Origin: Chloroflexi bacterium RBG_13_53_26
Lineage (GTDB): Bacteria; Chloroflexota; Dehalococcoidia; UBA2247; RBG-13-53-26
Assembly: GCA_001795035.1 (NCBI GenBank)
Contig: MGMW01000076.1
Coordinates: forward strand, 549 to 8,466
Reading direction: 5' to 3'
DNA: 7,918 nt
The stretch's first letter is position 1. The number at the start of each line of letters is the position of its first letter. The notes beneath the pieces are model-generated. The model had not been told where the DNA came from. It made no database searches and worked only from the letters and a program-made list of their open reading frames with translations. The position numbers were made by a program, and so were the translations under genes. Positions 1-6,258 of the stretch are shown here, in pieces.

Positions 1-159
1 GCTTCCTTCGAGGAGAACATCAAGGGGTCCATTGCCAAGAATAAGCTTGCCGACCTGGTGATTCTGAATGATGATCCCACCAAAGTGCTACCAGAGGAAA
101 TAAAGAACATAGAGGTAGCCATGACCATCATCGATGGGAAAATCGTCTGGCCGAGATAA
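1..159 (+). CDS. C-terminal end of an amidohydrolase (partial)
   Basis: The first 52 codons in frame 1 are open and end at TAA (157-159). They are the last part of a gene that begins before the window. The peptide contains GSIAKNKLADLVILNDDP and then a segment ending TIIDGKIVW. This is the typical C-terminal beta-sandwich closure of metal-dependent amidohydrolases (amidohydrolase family 3/YtcJ or imidazolonepropionase-like proteins), where 'G.I..GK.ADLV.L..DP' precedes 'V..T...GK.V'. The metal-binding residues and the substrate pocket lie upstream and are not visible, so no substrate can be named. folC starts 4 bases after the stop, so the two genes are probably co-transcribed. The superfamily call is fairly safe; the subfamily is a guess. 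Confidence 0.8.
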   Translation, partial: ASFEENIKGSIAKNKLADLVILNDDPTKVLPEEIKNIEVAMTIIDGKIVWPR

Positions 160-163
160 ACCA

Positions 164-1537
164 ATGAATGGGAATGAGTATCAAGCTGCTCTGGACTACG
201 TGCTCAGCTTCGCTGATTACGAAAGGATGTCTCGCTCGGCAATCGTCTTTGATCTCTCTCGTATGGAGGCTTTGCTTGAGAGGCTGGGCGACCCTCATCT
301 GGCAGCGAAGTCCGTTCACATAGCCGGTACCAAGGGCAAAGGGAGCACCTCGGCCATGATTGCCAGTGTGCTAACAGCTTCCGGCTATAGGACAGGGCTT
401 TATACCTCACCACATTTGCACACGATGAGGGAGAGGATACAGGTTGACGGCAAACCGATCGAGGAAAAAGAATTTGCCGACTTAGTCAACAGGCTGAGAC
501 CCGAAATTGAGACTGTGAATCGCCTGAAAATCGCTGGAGAACTGACCACCTTCGAAATACTGTCTGCCTTGGCCTTTGTCTATTTCAGAGAGAATGACGT
601 GGATTTTCAGGTACTTGAGACCGGACTGGGCGGGCGTCTGGATGCCACCAACGTCGTAGAACCGGCAGTATGCGCCATCACCTCTATCAGCCTGGACCAT
701 ACGGAGGTACTGGGTGATACGCTAGCCAGGATAGCAACAGAGAAGGCAGGCATCATCAAACCCGGTTGCCCCGTGGTCTGTGCCCCACAACACCCTGAGG
801 CATCGGCGGTGATAGCAGGGGTCTGCCAGGAGAAAGGTGCGGCTCTGACTACGGTAGGCAAAGATGTCACCTGGCAGATAAAAGAGAGCAGCTATTCGGG
901 GCAATCTTTTCGGCTGAAGGGGTTAAGGGCAGAGTACGATCTCTCGATTCCATTGCTTGGAGAGTATCAATTGGATAATGCCGCTATTGCCGTAGCTTCT
1001 TTGGAGGTGCTGGCCAATTCAGGAATAAGGATCACGCCCACAAGCATAGCGGAGGGACTATCGCAGGTCTATTGGCCCGGGCGGCTACAGGTTCTGCAGC
1101 ACAACCCGCTGTTCATTGTTGATGGAGCCCACAACGCCGATTCAGCCTCGAAGTTGAGGCAGGCCCTCAAACGATATTTCGAGTTTGACAACATTGTTCT
1201 GATTGTCGGGACTTCCAGGGACAAGGACGTAGCTGGGATAGTCGCTGAGCTGGCAAATCTTTCTGACAACATCATCGTCACCCATTCCAATAACCCGCGT
1301 GCTGCAACCACTTCTATGCTCGTAGCAGAGTTCTCGAAGTGGGGGAAGACACCATCGACGACCGAGGCTGTGGCTGGAGCAGTAGACCTGGCACTGGCAA
1401 AAACGAAGCCTGGAGACCTTATCTGCGCCACCGGATCGCTTTTTGTGGTCTCGGAGGTAATTGCATACCTGAAAGGACTGGCCCCTGAACACTATTCAAC
1501 GCAGGGGCCCAGGCAACAATCCGAAGACTATTCCTAG
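164..1537 (+). CDS. folC: Bifunctional folylpolyglutamate synthase/dihydrofolate synthase
   Basis: A cytoplasmic Mur-ligase-superfamily enzyme that adds glutamate to dihydropteroate and/or to folates in an ATP-dependent reaction. The product has 457 residues, close to the usual FolC length of 420-460. Visible motifs: the P-loop GTKGKGS at residues 55-61, SPHLHTMRERI at 82-92 (the folate/omega-loop region), LETGLGGRLDATN at 151-163, SLDHTEVLG at 176-184, TEKAGIIKPG at 192-201 (with the Lys that is carbamylated in the family) and the C-terminal-domain signature VDGAHNADSA at 319-328. The ATG at 164 is chosen because it lies 4 bases after the upstream stop and begins at the usual FolC N-terminus. 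An ATG at 134 would add 10 residues and overlap the upstream gene, and neither start has a strong Shine-Dalgarno site. Translational coupling to the amidohydrolase is likely. Whether the enzyme has both activities or only the folylpolyglutamate one cannot be told from sequence. The TAG stop overlaps the stop of the convergent gene. Confidence 0.95.
   Translation: MNGNEYQAALDYVLSFADYERMSRSAIVFDLSRMEALLERLGDPHLAAKSVHIAGTKGKGSTSAMIASVLTASGYRTGLYTSPHLHTMRERIQVDGKPIEEKEFADLVNRLRPEIETVNRLKIAGELTTFEILSALAFVYFRENDVDFQVLETGLGGRLDATNVVEPAVCAITSISLDHTEVLGDTLARIATEKAGIIKPGCPVVCAPQHPEASAVIAGVCQEKGAALTTVGKDVTWQIKESSYSGQSFRLKGLRAEYDLSIPLLGEYQLDNAAIAVASLEVLANSGIRITPTSIAEGLSQVYWPGRLQVLQHNPLFIVDGAHNADSASKLRQALKRYFEFDNIVLIVGTSRDKDVAGIVAELANLSDNIIVTHSNNPRAATTSMLVAEFSKWGKTPSTTEAVAGAVDLALAKTKPGDLICATGSLFVVSEVIAYLKGLAPEHYSTQGPRQQSEDYS
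1480..1509. repeat. GC-rich inverted repeat near the folC 3' end
   Basis: GGCCCCTG (1480-1487) and CAGGGGCC (1502-1509) are a perfect 8-bp stem with a 14-base loop. The hairpin lies inside folC, about 25 bases before its stop codon, and about 25 bases beyond the stop of the convergent SWIM gene. Neither side has a proper run of T: on the - strand the stem is followed by AGTCCTTTC. It could be a weak or factor-dependent terminator for the SWIM transcript, a 3'-end stabilising hairpin, or chance within coding DNA. Confidence 0.3.
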
Positions 1538-1788
1538 TCGAGGCCCAGCGAAATAGCCTCTTCAGGCAACATCTCAGCAAGTATCCTTTGCAGAGCCATA
1601 GTATGGCTGCACATTCCCCGGGTAGAGAAGAAATGGCAGGAACAGCCCCATTTCCCCTCTTCATAGCTGAGTACATAGTTGTCGTTGTCGCCCCGAAAAC
1701 TCACCCTGAAGTCAGTAAAGGTGATCCGGCCTCTCTCCTGAGCATACCGCTTCGCTTTCTCGATCTTGCCAATCAGACTGGACTGCAT
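1534..1788 (-). CDS. Small SWIM zinc-finger protein
   Basis: An 84-residue protein with the zinc-binding pattern CxC-x8-CxH: Cys49, Cys51, Cys60 and His62 in WGCSCHFFSTRGMCSH. This is the SWIM signature (CxCxnCxH) found in SWI2/SNF2 ATPases, MuDR transposases and MEK kinases, where it binds nucleic acid or protein partners. Here it stands alone: residues 1-48 are a basic helix (IGKIEKAKRYAQERG) and strands, and residues 63-84 are a helix and an acidic tail. No enzymatic domain is visible. The frame stays open upstream to 2004, so longer starts exist (ATG at 1833, GTG at 2004). ATG 1788 is chosen because AAGGAG (1794-1799) sits 5 bases before it and a good promoter (1817-1845) would begin the transcript just upstream of it, after the 1833 start. 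The gene is convergent with folC, and the two stop codons overlap in CTAG at 1534-1537. The function is unknown; binding DNA or RNA is an inference from the family. Confidence 0.8.
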   Translation of the reverse strand: MQSSLIGKIEKAKRYAQERGRITFTDFRVSFRGDNDNYVLSYEEGKWGCSCHFFSTRGMCSHTMALQRILAEMLPEEAISLGLD

Positions 1789-1816
1789 ATCAGCTCCTTC
1801 TGGGAATTCCGAGAGA

Positions 1817-1845
1817 ATTCTAACCGTTTCCATCAATGGGGTCAA
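1817..1845 (-). promoter_or_regulatory. Sigma-70-type promoter of the SWIM gene
   Basis: On the - strand, TTGACC (1840-1845) is followed by a 17-base spacer and TAGAAT (1817-1822). Both hexamers match the consensus at 5 of 6 positions with ideal spacing. Transcription would begin near 1810, giving a leader of about 20 bases that holds the AAGGAG site of the ATG at 1788. The promoter covers the alternative ATG at 1833, which argues against that start. Confidence 0.6.
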
Positions 1846-1907
1846 TACCACGAAGGACCATGTTACTTTGCCGTAAGGGGTAGTTTCCAGAAGCCGTCGA
1901 TTAATGT

Positions 1908-1917
1908 AACACGTGTT
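1908..1917. repeat. 10-bp palindrome upstream of the SWIM promoter
   Basis: AACACGTGTT is a perfect 10-bp palindrome lying about 60 bases upstream of the -35 box of the SWIM gene and about 50 bases beyond the pilBC terminator hairpin. It could be a regulator binding site, but a single short palindrome can occur by chance. Nothing else recognisable lies between the promoter (1845) and the terminator (1966). Confidence 0.15.
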
Positions 1918-1965
1918 GGCCAGAGGAGAACCAGCAATATCTCTCGCTGGGGGAGGGCGCACAGT

Positions 1966-2008
1966 CAAACTAAAAGGGTGGCAAGGTCTCAACATCCTCA
2001 CCACCCTT
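1966..2008 (-). terminator. Intrinsic terminator of the pilB-pilC operon
   Basis: A perfect 8-bp stem is formed by AAGGGTGG (1974-1981) and CCACCCTT (2001-2008). The 19-base loop can add 3 more inner pairs. Read on the - strand, the stem is followed directly by TTAGTTTG, giving a T-rich tail (TTTTAGTTT including the stem end). It lies 45 bases beyond the pilC stop codon, in the right place to end the leftward pilus transcript. On the + strand the following T run is poorer (CTTCTCGATT), so a - strand terminator is the better reading. Confidence 0.6.
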
Positions 2009-2052
2009 CTCGATTCACTACCTGGATTTTGCTCTAACCGGCAGACCTTGTC

Positions 2053-3261
2053 CTATCCAAGTCCCTCCATAATGCCGTACATGGTTGAGACAAGGGCAAT
2101 CGCAATGAACGCCACCATGCCTCCCATGACCAGTGTGGTCACTGGTGCAACCAGCGAAGTGAGCATGTCAGTCCGCTCAGTCGCGTCCATGTCATAGCTC
2201 TGGGCCACCGTGTCCATGGTGTTATCCAGATTACCCGTATTCTCCCCTACTGATGCCATCTGAACAATCAACGGAAGGAACACCGGGTTCTTGGACATGG
2301 GGCGAGCCAGGCCCTGGCCCTGGAGCATCTCCTGTCTGACTTCGATCAAGGCCCGGCCAATAACCTTGTTCTGGCTGCTACTGGCACACAAGGTAATTAC
2401 CTCCGGAAGAGGTACACCTGCGCGGAACAGCGTGGATATGGTCGCCGCACAACGCGACAACTCACTCAGGATTATGACGCGCCCAAACAGCGGCAGACGC
2501 AGCATTACTTGGTCTCGTTTGTACTTTCCCTCCTCTGATCTCGTAGCCAGAAAGACCGCCACTACCAGGCCGACAAGGGCAAGAATCATATACAGACCCC
2601 AGTCAGTGAGGAAGCCAGTGGTCCCCAGCAGGATTCTGGTCACCAATGGCAACTCAGTATCCAGAGAAGCATACAGATCCTCGAAGGCCGGCACGACAAA
2701 GGTAACCATGACCGCAATCACCAGAATCGCCAGCACGAAAACGATAACGGGATACATGAGTGCACTACGCACCTTCTTGGCTGCATTCTCGCCCTTTTCA
2801 AGATGGTCCGCCATCTGGCGCAACGCCTTTTCCAGATTACCGGTCTCCTCAGCAACCGCCACAGTGCGACAATAGAGAGGAGAGAAAGCCATGGGGTGAC
2901 TGGCCATAGCCTGAGATGGTTTGACACCATTCCGGATGTCCTTGGCCACCTCGCTGACAGCACGCTTAAGAGCACGGTTGGGAATCTGGGACTCCAGAAG
3001 GTCAAGGGAAGCAGCAATGTCGAATCCTGACTCTATAAGCAGGGCAAGCTGCTTGGAGAACATCACTATTTCCCGCGCCTTTATCGAGGAGAAAGCCGCC
3101 TTCATCTTCTCTCGATTGATAAGCGGCTTGGCCTCCTTCAAACTCAGTATCTTCAGGCCACTGTAGCCAAGCAAATCCAGCGCCACCGCTTCGGTCGGCG
3201 CATTCACCTTGCCTTTGACTAACTCCTTCTGCTGATTGTAAGCTACGTAACGATAGTCCAT
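2053..3261 (-). CDS. pilC: PilC/GspF-family inner-membrane platform protein
   Basis: The membrane platform of type IV pilus and type II secretion machines, on which the PilB motor acts to assemble pilin subunits. At 402 residues it has the normal family length. Residues 1-45 form the usual short N-terminal region (YRYVAYNQ...G.V.A.....A...L...G). Two T2SSF repeats follow, at about 65-190 and 268-392. Each contains the family's 'E.TGNL...L' signature: VAEETGNLEKAL (136-147) and VGENTGNLDNTM (338-349). Three membrane segments are visible at about 169-192, 221-240 and 372-396, as expected. The ATG at 3261 is preceded by GGAGG (3267-3271) with 5-base spacing. The gene is downstream of pilB, separated by 151 bases that hold a palindrome and a 13-codon ORF, and a terminator follows it. 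No pilin, pilM-Q or pilT is adjacent. PilC and GspF cannot be separated by sequence alone; PilC is preferred because the partner ATPase has an MshEN-type domain. Confidence 0.93.
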   Translation of the reverse strand: MDYRYVAYNQQKELVKGKVNAPTEAVALDLLGYSGLKILSLKEAKPLINREKMKAAFSSIKAREIVMFSKQLALLIESGFDIAASLDLLESQIPNRALKRAVSEVAKDIRNGVKPSQAMASHPMAFSPLYCRTVAVAEETGNLEKALRQMADHLEKGENAAKKVRSALMYPVIVFVLAILVIAVMVTFVVPAFEDLYASLDTELPLVTRILLGTTGFLTDWGLYMILALVGLVVAVFLATRSEEGKYKRDQVMLRLPLFGRVIILSELSRCAATISTLFRAGVPLPEVITLCASSSQNKVIGRALIEVRQEMLQGQGLARPMSKNPVFLPLIVQMASVGENTGNLDNTMDTVAQSYDMDATERTDMLTSLVAPVTTLVMGGMVAFIAIALVSTMYGIMEGLG

Positions 3262-3262
3262 C

Positions 3263-3304
3263 TTAACCTCCGATACTGTGACTCACTTCAACGTGTTGAG
3301 CCAT
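3263..3304 (-). other. 13-codon upstream ORF ahead of pilC
   Basis: Reading leftward, ATG at 3304 opens a short frame encoding MAQHVEVSHSIGG and stopping with TAA at 3265-3263, one base before the pilC ATG (TAA-G-ATG). GGGAG (3312-3316) and AGGAG (3306-3310) precede the start; GGGAG has a good 7-base spacing. The last sense codons, GGA GGT, are themselves the Shine-Dalgarno site of pilC. A ribosome finishing this ORF would stop on the pilC start region, so translational coupling or regulation is plausible. An ORF this short can also arise by chance in a purine-rich leader, and there is no evidence of peptide function. Confidence 0.35.
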
Positions 3305-3390
3305 TCTCCTACTCCCACCAGTAGCTGTTGTCTCGATACTATTCGGCATACTCTCCCTCTGCACTTCCCCACGATAGCCTGACCTTGACC

Positions 3391-3408
3391 TGCGTACAGC
3401 AGTACGCA
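3391..3408. repeat. Inverted repeat TGCGTAC-AGCA-GTACGCA
   Basis: A perfect 7-bp stem (3391-3397 with 3402-3408) with a 4-base loop lies just after the pilB stop on the transcribed - strand. Its right arm shares bases 3405-3408 with the 32-bp palindrome at 3405-3436, so the two hairpins compete in the RNA. No T run follows on the - strand (next bases GGTCAAGG), so a simple intrinsic terminator is unlikely. Confidence 0.6.
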
Positions 3409-3436
3409 ATGCCTATTCTATAGAATAGGCATTGCG
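3405..3436. repeat. 32-bp perfect palindrome spanning the pilB stop codon
   Basis: The left arm CGCAATGCCTATTCTA (3405-3420) is the exact reverse complement of 3421-3436, with no spacer at the centre. It covers the last seven sense codons of pilB (RNAYSIE), the TAG stop (3415-3413) and 8 bases beyond. In RNA two more pairs (one G-U, one A-U) can extend the stem, and the minimal loop would open a few central bases. The 7-base word GCAGTAC occurs once just outside the right end (3436-3442) and once overlapping the left end (3399-3405). Without a T tract it is better read as an mRNA 3'-end stabiliser, RNase processing site, attenuator or protein-binding site than as an intrinsic terminator. Chance is very unlikely at this length. 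Confidence 0.85.
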
Positions 3437-6103
3437 CAGTACCTCAGAAACAGTCGTCATTCCCTGTTTGACCTTCAGCATTCCATCCTTCAGTATGGTA
3501 GTCATCCCTTCTTTGATCGCCGCTTGTCTCACCTCCGGGCCGGTGGCTCCCTTCAATATGATAGATCTCAGGGTGTCAGTCATTATCAGGATCTCATAGA
3601 GTCCCATCCTGCCCCGATAGCCGGTATAAGAACACATATCGCATCCACTGCCGGAGAGATACTTCTCCAGTTCTTCTCCGGTAGCACCACGATAGGCCGA
3701 CATTTCCGCTTCCGAAGGCTTCACCTCACTGGCACAACTCGGGCAAATGCGCCGTACCATGCGCTGGGCTAGAGTTCCGCTAATAACCGAGGAGACAAGA
3801 AACGGCTCCACACCTAGGTCGAGGAGACGATAGACAACTCCCACGGCATCATTGGCATGAATGGAAGAGAGAACGAGATGACCAGTGAGCGCAGCTTTTA
3901 CCGCAATGGTGGCTGTCTCTGCGTCTCGAATCTCACCCACCAGTATCACATCAGGATCAAGGCGCATCATGGAGCGCAAAGTGCCCGCAAAGGTGACACC
4001 AGCTTTTGGGTTGACCTGAATTTGCTTTATGTTCTCAAAGCGGTATTCCACAGGGTCTTCAACAGTGATGATATTTCGTGTTACCTTGTCCAGTGTATTC
4101 ACCGATGCATAGAGAGTAGTCGTCTTGCCCGCGCCCGTAGGCCCGCTGACCAGGATCATGCCGAAGGGCACGGTTAACACCTTCTCGTACTTCTTTAGAG
4201 CTTCAGGCGAGAAACCAAGTTGTGTTAAAGACAACACAGCCACGGATTTGTCCAGAAGGCGCATCACCACGGTTTCGCCGTGCACCGTAGGGCTGGTGGC
4301 TACTCGGATATCTATACCCTTACCTTTTACCTCAACCGAGAACTGCCCATCTTGCGGCCTGATATGGTCAGCAATATTCAAATCAGACATCACCTTGACA
4401 CGGGAGGTCAATGGCGGATGTATTTTGATGGGCAGAGACATGACCTCTTGCAGAACCCCATCGATACGGTAGCGAATACGCAACCTCTTCTCTTCCGGCT
4501 CGATATGTATGTCCGATGCCCTCGCCTTGACGGCCTCTTCAATAACAAGATTCAGAGCGGCTGCCACTGGAGCATTGGCGGTGGCTGCCACCAGGTCCAC
4601 GCTCGCATTAGCGTCAATACCAGTATCGATGCGCGCGATCTGCTCGGCAATCTGGCCAAATTTCTTGTAGTTGAAATCAATGGATTCCTCGATTGCACGC
4701 TTCTCAGCAGCAACAGCACGTACCCTCATCTTGCTCCGACGTTCCAGAACCTGGATAGTCACAATGTCGCTGGTGTTAACCATAGCCACTTCCAGGACGT
4801 TGTCCTCAACACTGAGGGGAATAACAGTGAACTTCCTGGCCATGTTTTCGGGGATCAGCCGCAGAGCATCGGGGCCAGCGGCTTTGTTCAGCTTCACCTT
4901 GGGCTTTTCCACCACCTCTTCTACGACTGGCTTCGGGGGCTCCAGTACTTTCGACTCGTCAACTGCTACCTCGCCAACCAACGGCTCGACAGGTTCCAAA
5001 ACAATCTGGGTTCCATCCTCTGCCTCCACCTGTCCAGGGAGCGGCTCTTCACCCGCAACGGTGTCAACCTTCAATCCCGAGGGTTCCAGCACTATCGCAG
5101 GCTGCTCAACCTGCGTGGTCAGTTCCATCGACGATATGTCCTCAACCAGTGTCACATCTCCAGCGCCTGCTATCTCCTCAGACTTGAGTTCTCCCTTCTT
5201 CACTACTTCCTCAGAAACTGTTGCACTCCCAGATACGCCCTTTCTGTCTGTCTTTTTCTCACGACGCTTTGGCTTTGACCGCCCTATCAAAAGCTGATCA
5301 ACAACGCTCCGCATTGTGAACGCATTTGGAGAAGGAGACTCCTCTACGATATCAACCGATTCGACTTGCCCATCCAGACTGGCCAATTGTATCCCGTGCT
5401 GTACCGCAAACTCCTTGGCTGCAGCAGTAGGCTTCCCTGAGACCAAGAGTATCTTCTCCCTGATGAAAGTATCACCGCACTTAACGTCAAACAAAGATAC
5501 TTGACCCAGATCTACGACATCGCCATCGGCATGATCAATCCCTATCCTGGATACCAGGAAACCATCATCCAAGAATGCTATGGCCTCAAAACTATGTACT
5601 GTACCGGAGCTGCCCTCCAATGTAGCATCTTCCTTGATCTGATAACCGGCAAGTCGCAAAGCCGCGATAACCTCGGATTTCTCCTTGAACCCCGATGGCA
5701 TCCCTTTCGGTACCTCCCGGGCCACAGGTGGACGATCCAGGAATGCCTGCATCGCCGAGTTATCAAAGACTTTTACCCCGTCCTTCTGTGCAAACTGGCC
5801 AGCTACAGAACTGAGGTGGGGAACTGCAATGATCACCCGATGTTCAATCCCGCAGTCCAGACACTTGTCCTCAAAAGCAAAAAGCTTCTGAAGACTCACC
5901 TCTGGATCTTCGGCATTGGTAATAGCATCAATAGCAATGGTGTAGGTTATTAGACCATGCTGCCGATGCACCAGGTAGTCAAAAGTACGTTCTAAGCCAG
6001 ACTTGCCATGTACTGCAGCAGCCTGTGCGACAAGATACCCCTCGGATTTCAAGCGCTCGACAAAACTATCGATCACTTGATCCATTTGTTTCTGGGCCAG
6101 CAA
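3413..6103 (-). CDS. pilB: PilB/GspE-type pilus assembly ATPase with long N-terminal extension
   Basis: A cytoplasmic hexameric ATPase that drives pilin polymerisation or pseudopilus assembly through PilC. It has 896 residues, against about 560-580 for a typical PilB. Residues 412-480 match the MshEN/T2SSE N-domain (LIPENMARKF...VIPL...N.LEVAM). The ATPase spans about 505-890: Walker A GPTGAGKTTT (654-663, Lys660), Asp box ITVEDPVEYRF (679-689), Walker B LDPDVILVGEIRD (715-727), His box TGHLVLSSIHAN (740-751), and two CxxC pairs (787-790 and 821-824) of the zinc-binding C-terminal module. The catalytic set looks complete, so the motor should be active. The first 405 residues are unusual: two similar modules at about 8-116 and 143-244 resemble an Mrr/restriction-endonuclease-like fold without the catalytic ExK motif. 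A charged linker (250-405) follows, with VLEP repeated at 338, 368 and 386. The start is TTG at 6103, with AGGAGGAGG 5 bases upstream; an ATG at 6085 lies too far from that site. A pilC gene follows downstream. Confidence 0.93.
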   Translation of the reverse strand: MLAQKQMDQVIDSFVERLKSEGYLVAQAAAVHGKSGLERTFDYLVHRQHGLITYTIAIDAITNAEDPEVSLQKLFAFEDKCLDCGIEHRVIIAVPHLSSVAGQFAQKDGVKVFDNSAMQAFLDRPPVAREVPKGMPSGFKEKSEVIAALRLAGYQIKEDATLEGSSGTVHSFEAIAFLDDGFLVSRIGIDHADGDVVDLGQVSLFDVKCGDTFIREKILLVSGKPTAAAKEFAVQHGIQLASLDGQVESVDIVEESPSPNAFTMRSVVDQLLIGRSKPKRREKKTDRKGVSGSATVSEEVVKKGELKSEEIAGAGDVTLVEDISSMELTTQVEQPAIVLEPSGLKVDTVAGEEPLPGQVEAEDGTQIVLEPVEPLVGEVAVDESKVLEPPKPVVEEVVEKPKVKLNKAAGPDALRLIPENMARKFTVIPLSVEDNVLEVAMVNTSDIVTIQVLERRSKMRVRAVAAEKRAIEESIDFNYKKFGQIAEQIARIDTGIDANASVDLVAATANAPVAAALNLVIEEAVKARASDIHIEPEEKRLRIRYRIDGVLQEVMSLPIKIHPPLTSRVKVMSDLNIADHIRPQDGQFSVEVKGKGIDIRVATSPTVHGETVVMRLLDKSVAVLSLTQLGFSPEALKKYEKVLTVPFGMILVSGPTGAGKTTTLYASVNTLDKVTRNIITVEDPVEYRFENIKQIQVNPKAGVTFAGTLRSMMRLDPDVILVGEIRDAETATIAVKAALTGHLVLSSIHANDAVGVVYRLLDLGVEPFLVSSVISGTLAQRMVRRICPSCASEVKPSEAEMSAYRGATGEELEKYLSGSGCDMCSYTGYRGRMGLYEILIMTDTLRSIILKGATGPEVRQAAIKEGMTTILKDGMLKVKQGMTTVSEVLRNAYSIE

Positions 6104-6117
6104 ACTAGCCTCCTCCT
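6104..6117 (-). promoter_or_regulatory. Strong Shine-Dalgarno site setting a TTG start for pilB
   Basis: On the - strand AGGAGGAGG (6109-6117) is followed by a 5-base spacer and TTG (6103-6101). The first in-frame ATG (6085) is 23 bases from this site, too far for it to serve. The start is therefore TTG, a weak start codon offset by a near-perfect ribosome binding site. Confidence 0.75.
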
Positions 6118-6161
6118 ATACTCTAACACACGGAGCTATGCCGGAAGCACGCCAAGGGTAT

Positions 6162-6190
6162 ATGCTAAGGGCTGGCAAAGTACCTGTCAA
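6162..6190 (-). promoter_or_regulatory. Sigma-70-type promoter of the pilB-pilC operon
   Basis: On the - strand a perfect TTGACA (6185-6190) is followed by a 17-base spacer and TAGCAT (6162-6167, 4 of 6 to consensus). Transcription would start near 6155, giving a leader of roughly 50 bases before the TTG start. No sigma-54 type GG/GC pair was seen, although many pilin genes in other bacteria use sigma-54. Confidence 0.55.
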
Positions 6191-6258
6191 GATGAACAAA
6201 CTCTGCCTTCCAAGCTAGCCGGAAAACTGTGACAAAAATGAGAATAATTCGGGTTCGG

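Noticed and set aside
134..163. Upstream ATG for folC adding 10 residues
   Set aside because: It overlaps the amidohydrolase coding end, has no ribosome binding site, and the added residues (GKSSGRDKP) do not resemble a FolC N-terminus.
1789..2004. Longer form of the SWIM protein (up to 156 residues, GTG start at 2004)
   Set aside because: The GTG start falls inside the pilBC terminator hairpin with no properly spaced Shine-Dalgarno site, and the upstream peptide covers the promoter at 1817-1845. The open frame may still be partly real, so it is noted as an alternative only.
1588..2037. A 149-codon + strand ORF over the SWIM gene and spacer
   Set aside because: It is antisense to the SWIM gene, crosses the - strand promoter and terminator, and has no recognisable protein features.
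2130..2145. Inverted repeat CCAGTG-TGGT-CACTGG
   Set aside because: It is a 6-bp stem within the third membrane segment region of pilC and is explained by codons for PVTTLVMG. Stems of this length are expected by chance.
3391..3436. Reading the palindrome region as an intrinsic terminator or an insertion-sequence end
   Set aside because: No T run follows either hairpin on the transcribed strand. There is no transposase, no matching terminal repeat elsewhere in the window and no clear target-site duplication.
4280..5297. Long open frames on the + strand (332 and 208 codons) opposite pilB
   Set aside because: They lie antisense to the strongly supported PilB reading frame. Their products are low-complexity (Ser/Thr-rich) or lack any recognisable domain, and no Shine-Dalgarno or promoter supports them.
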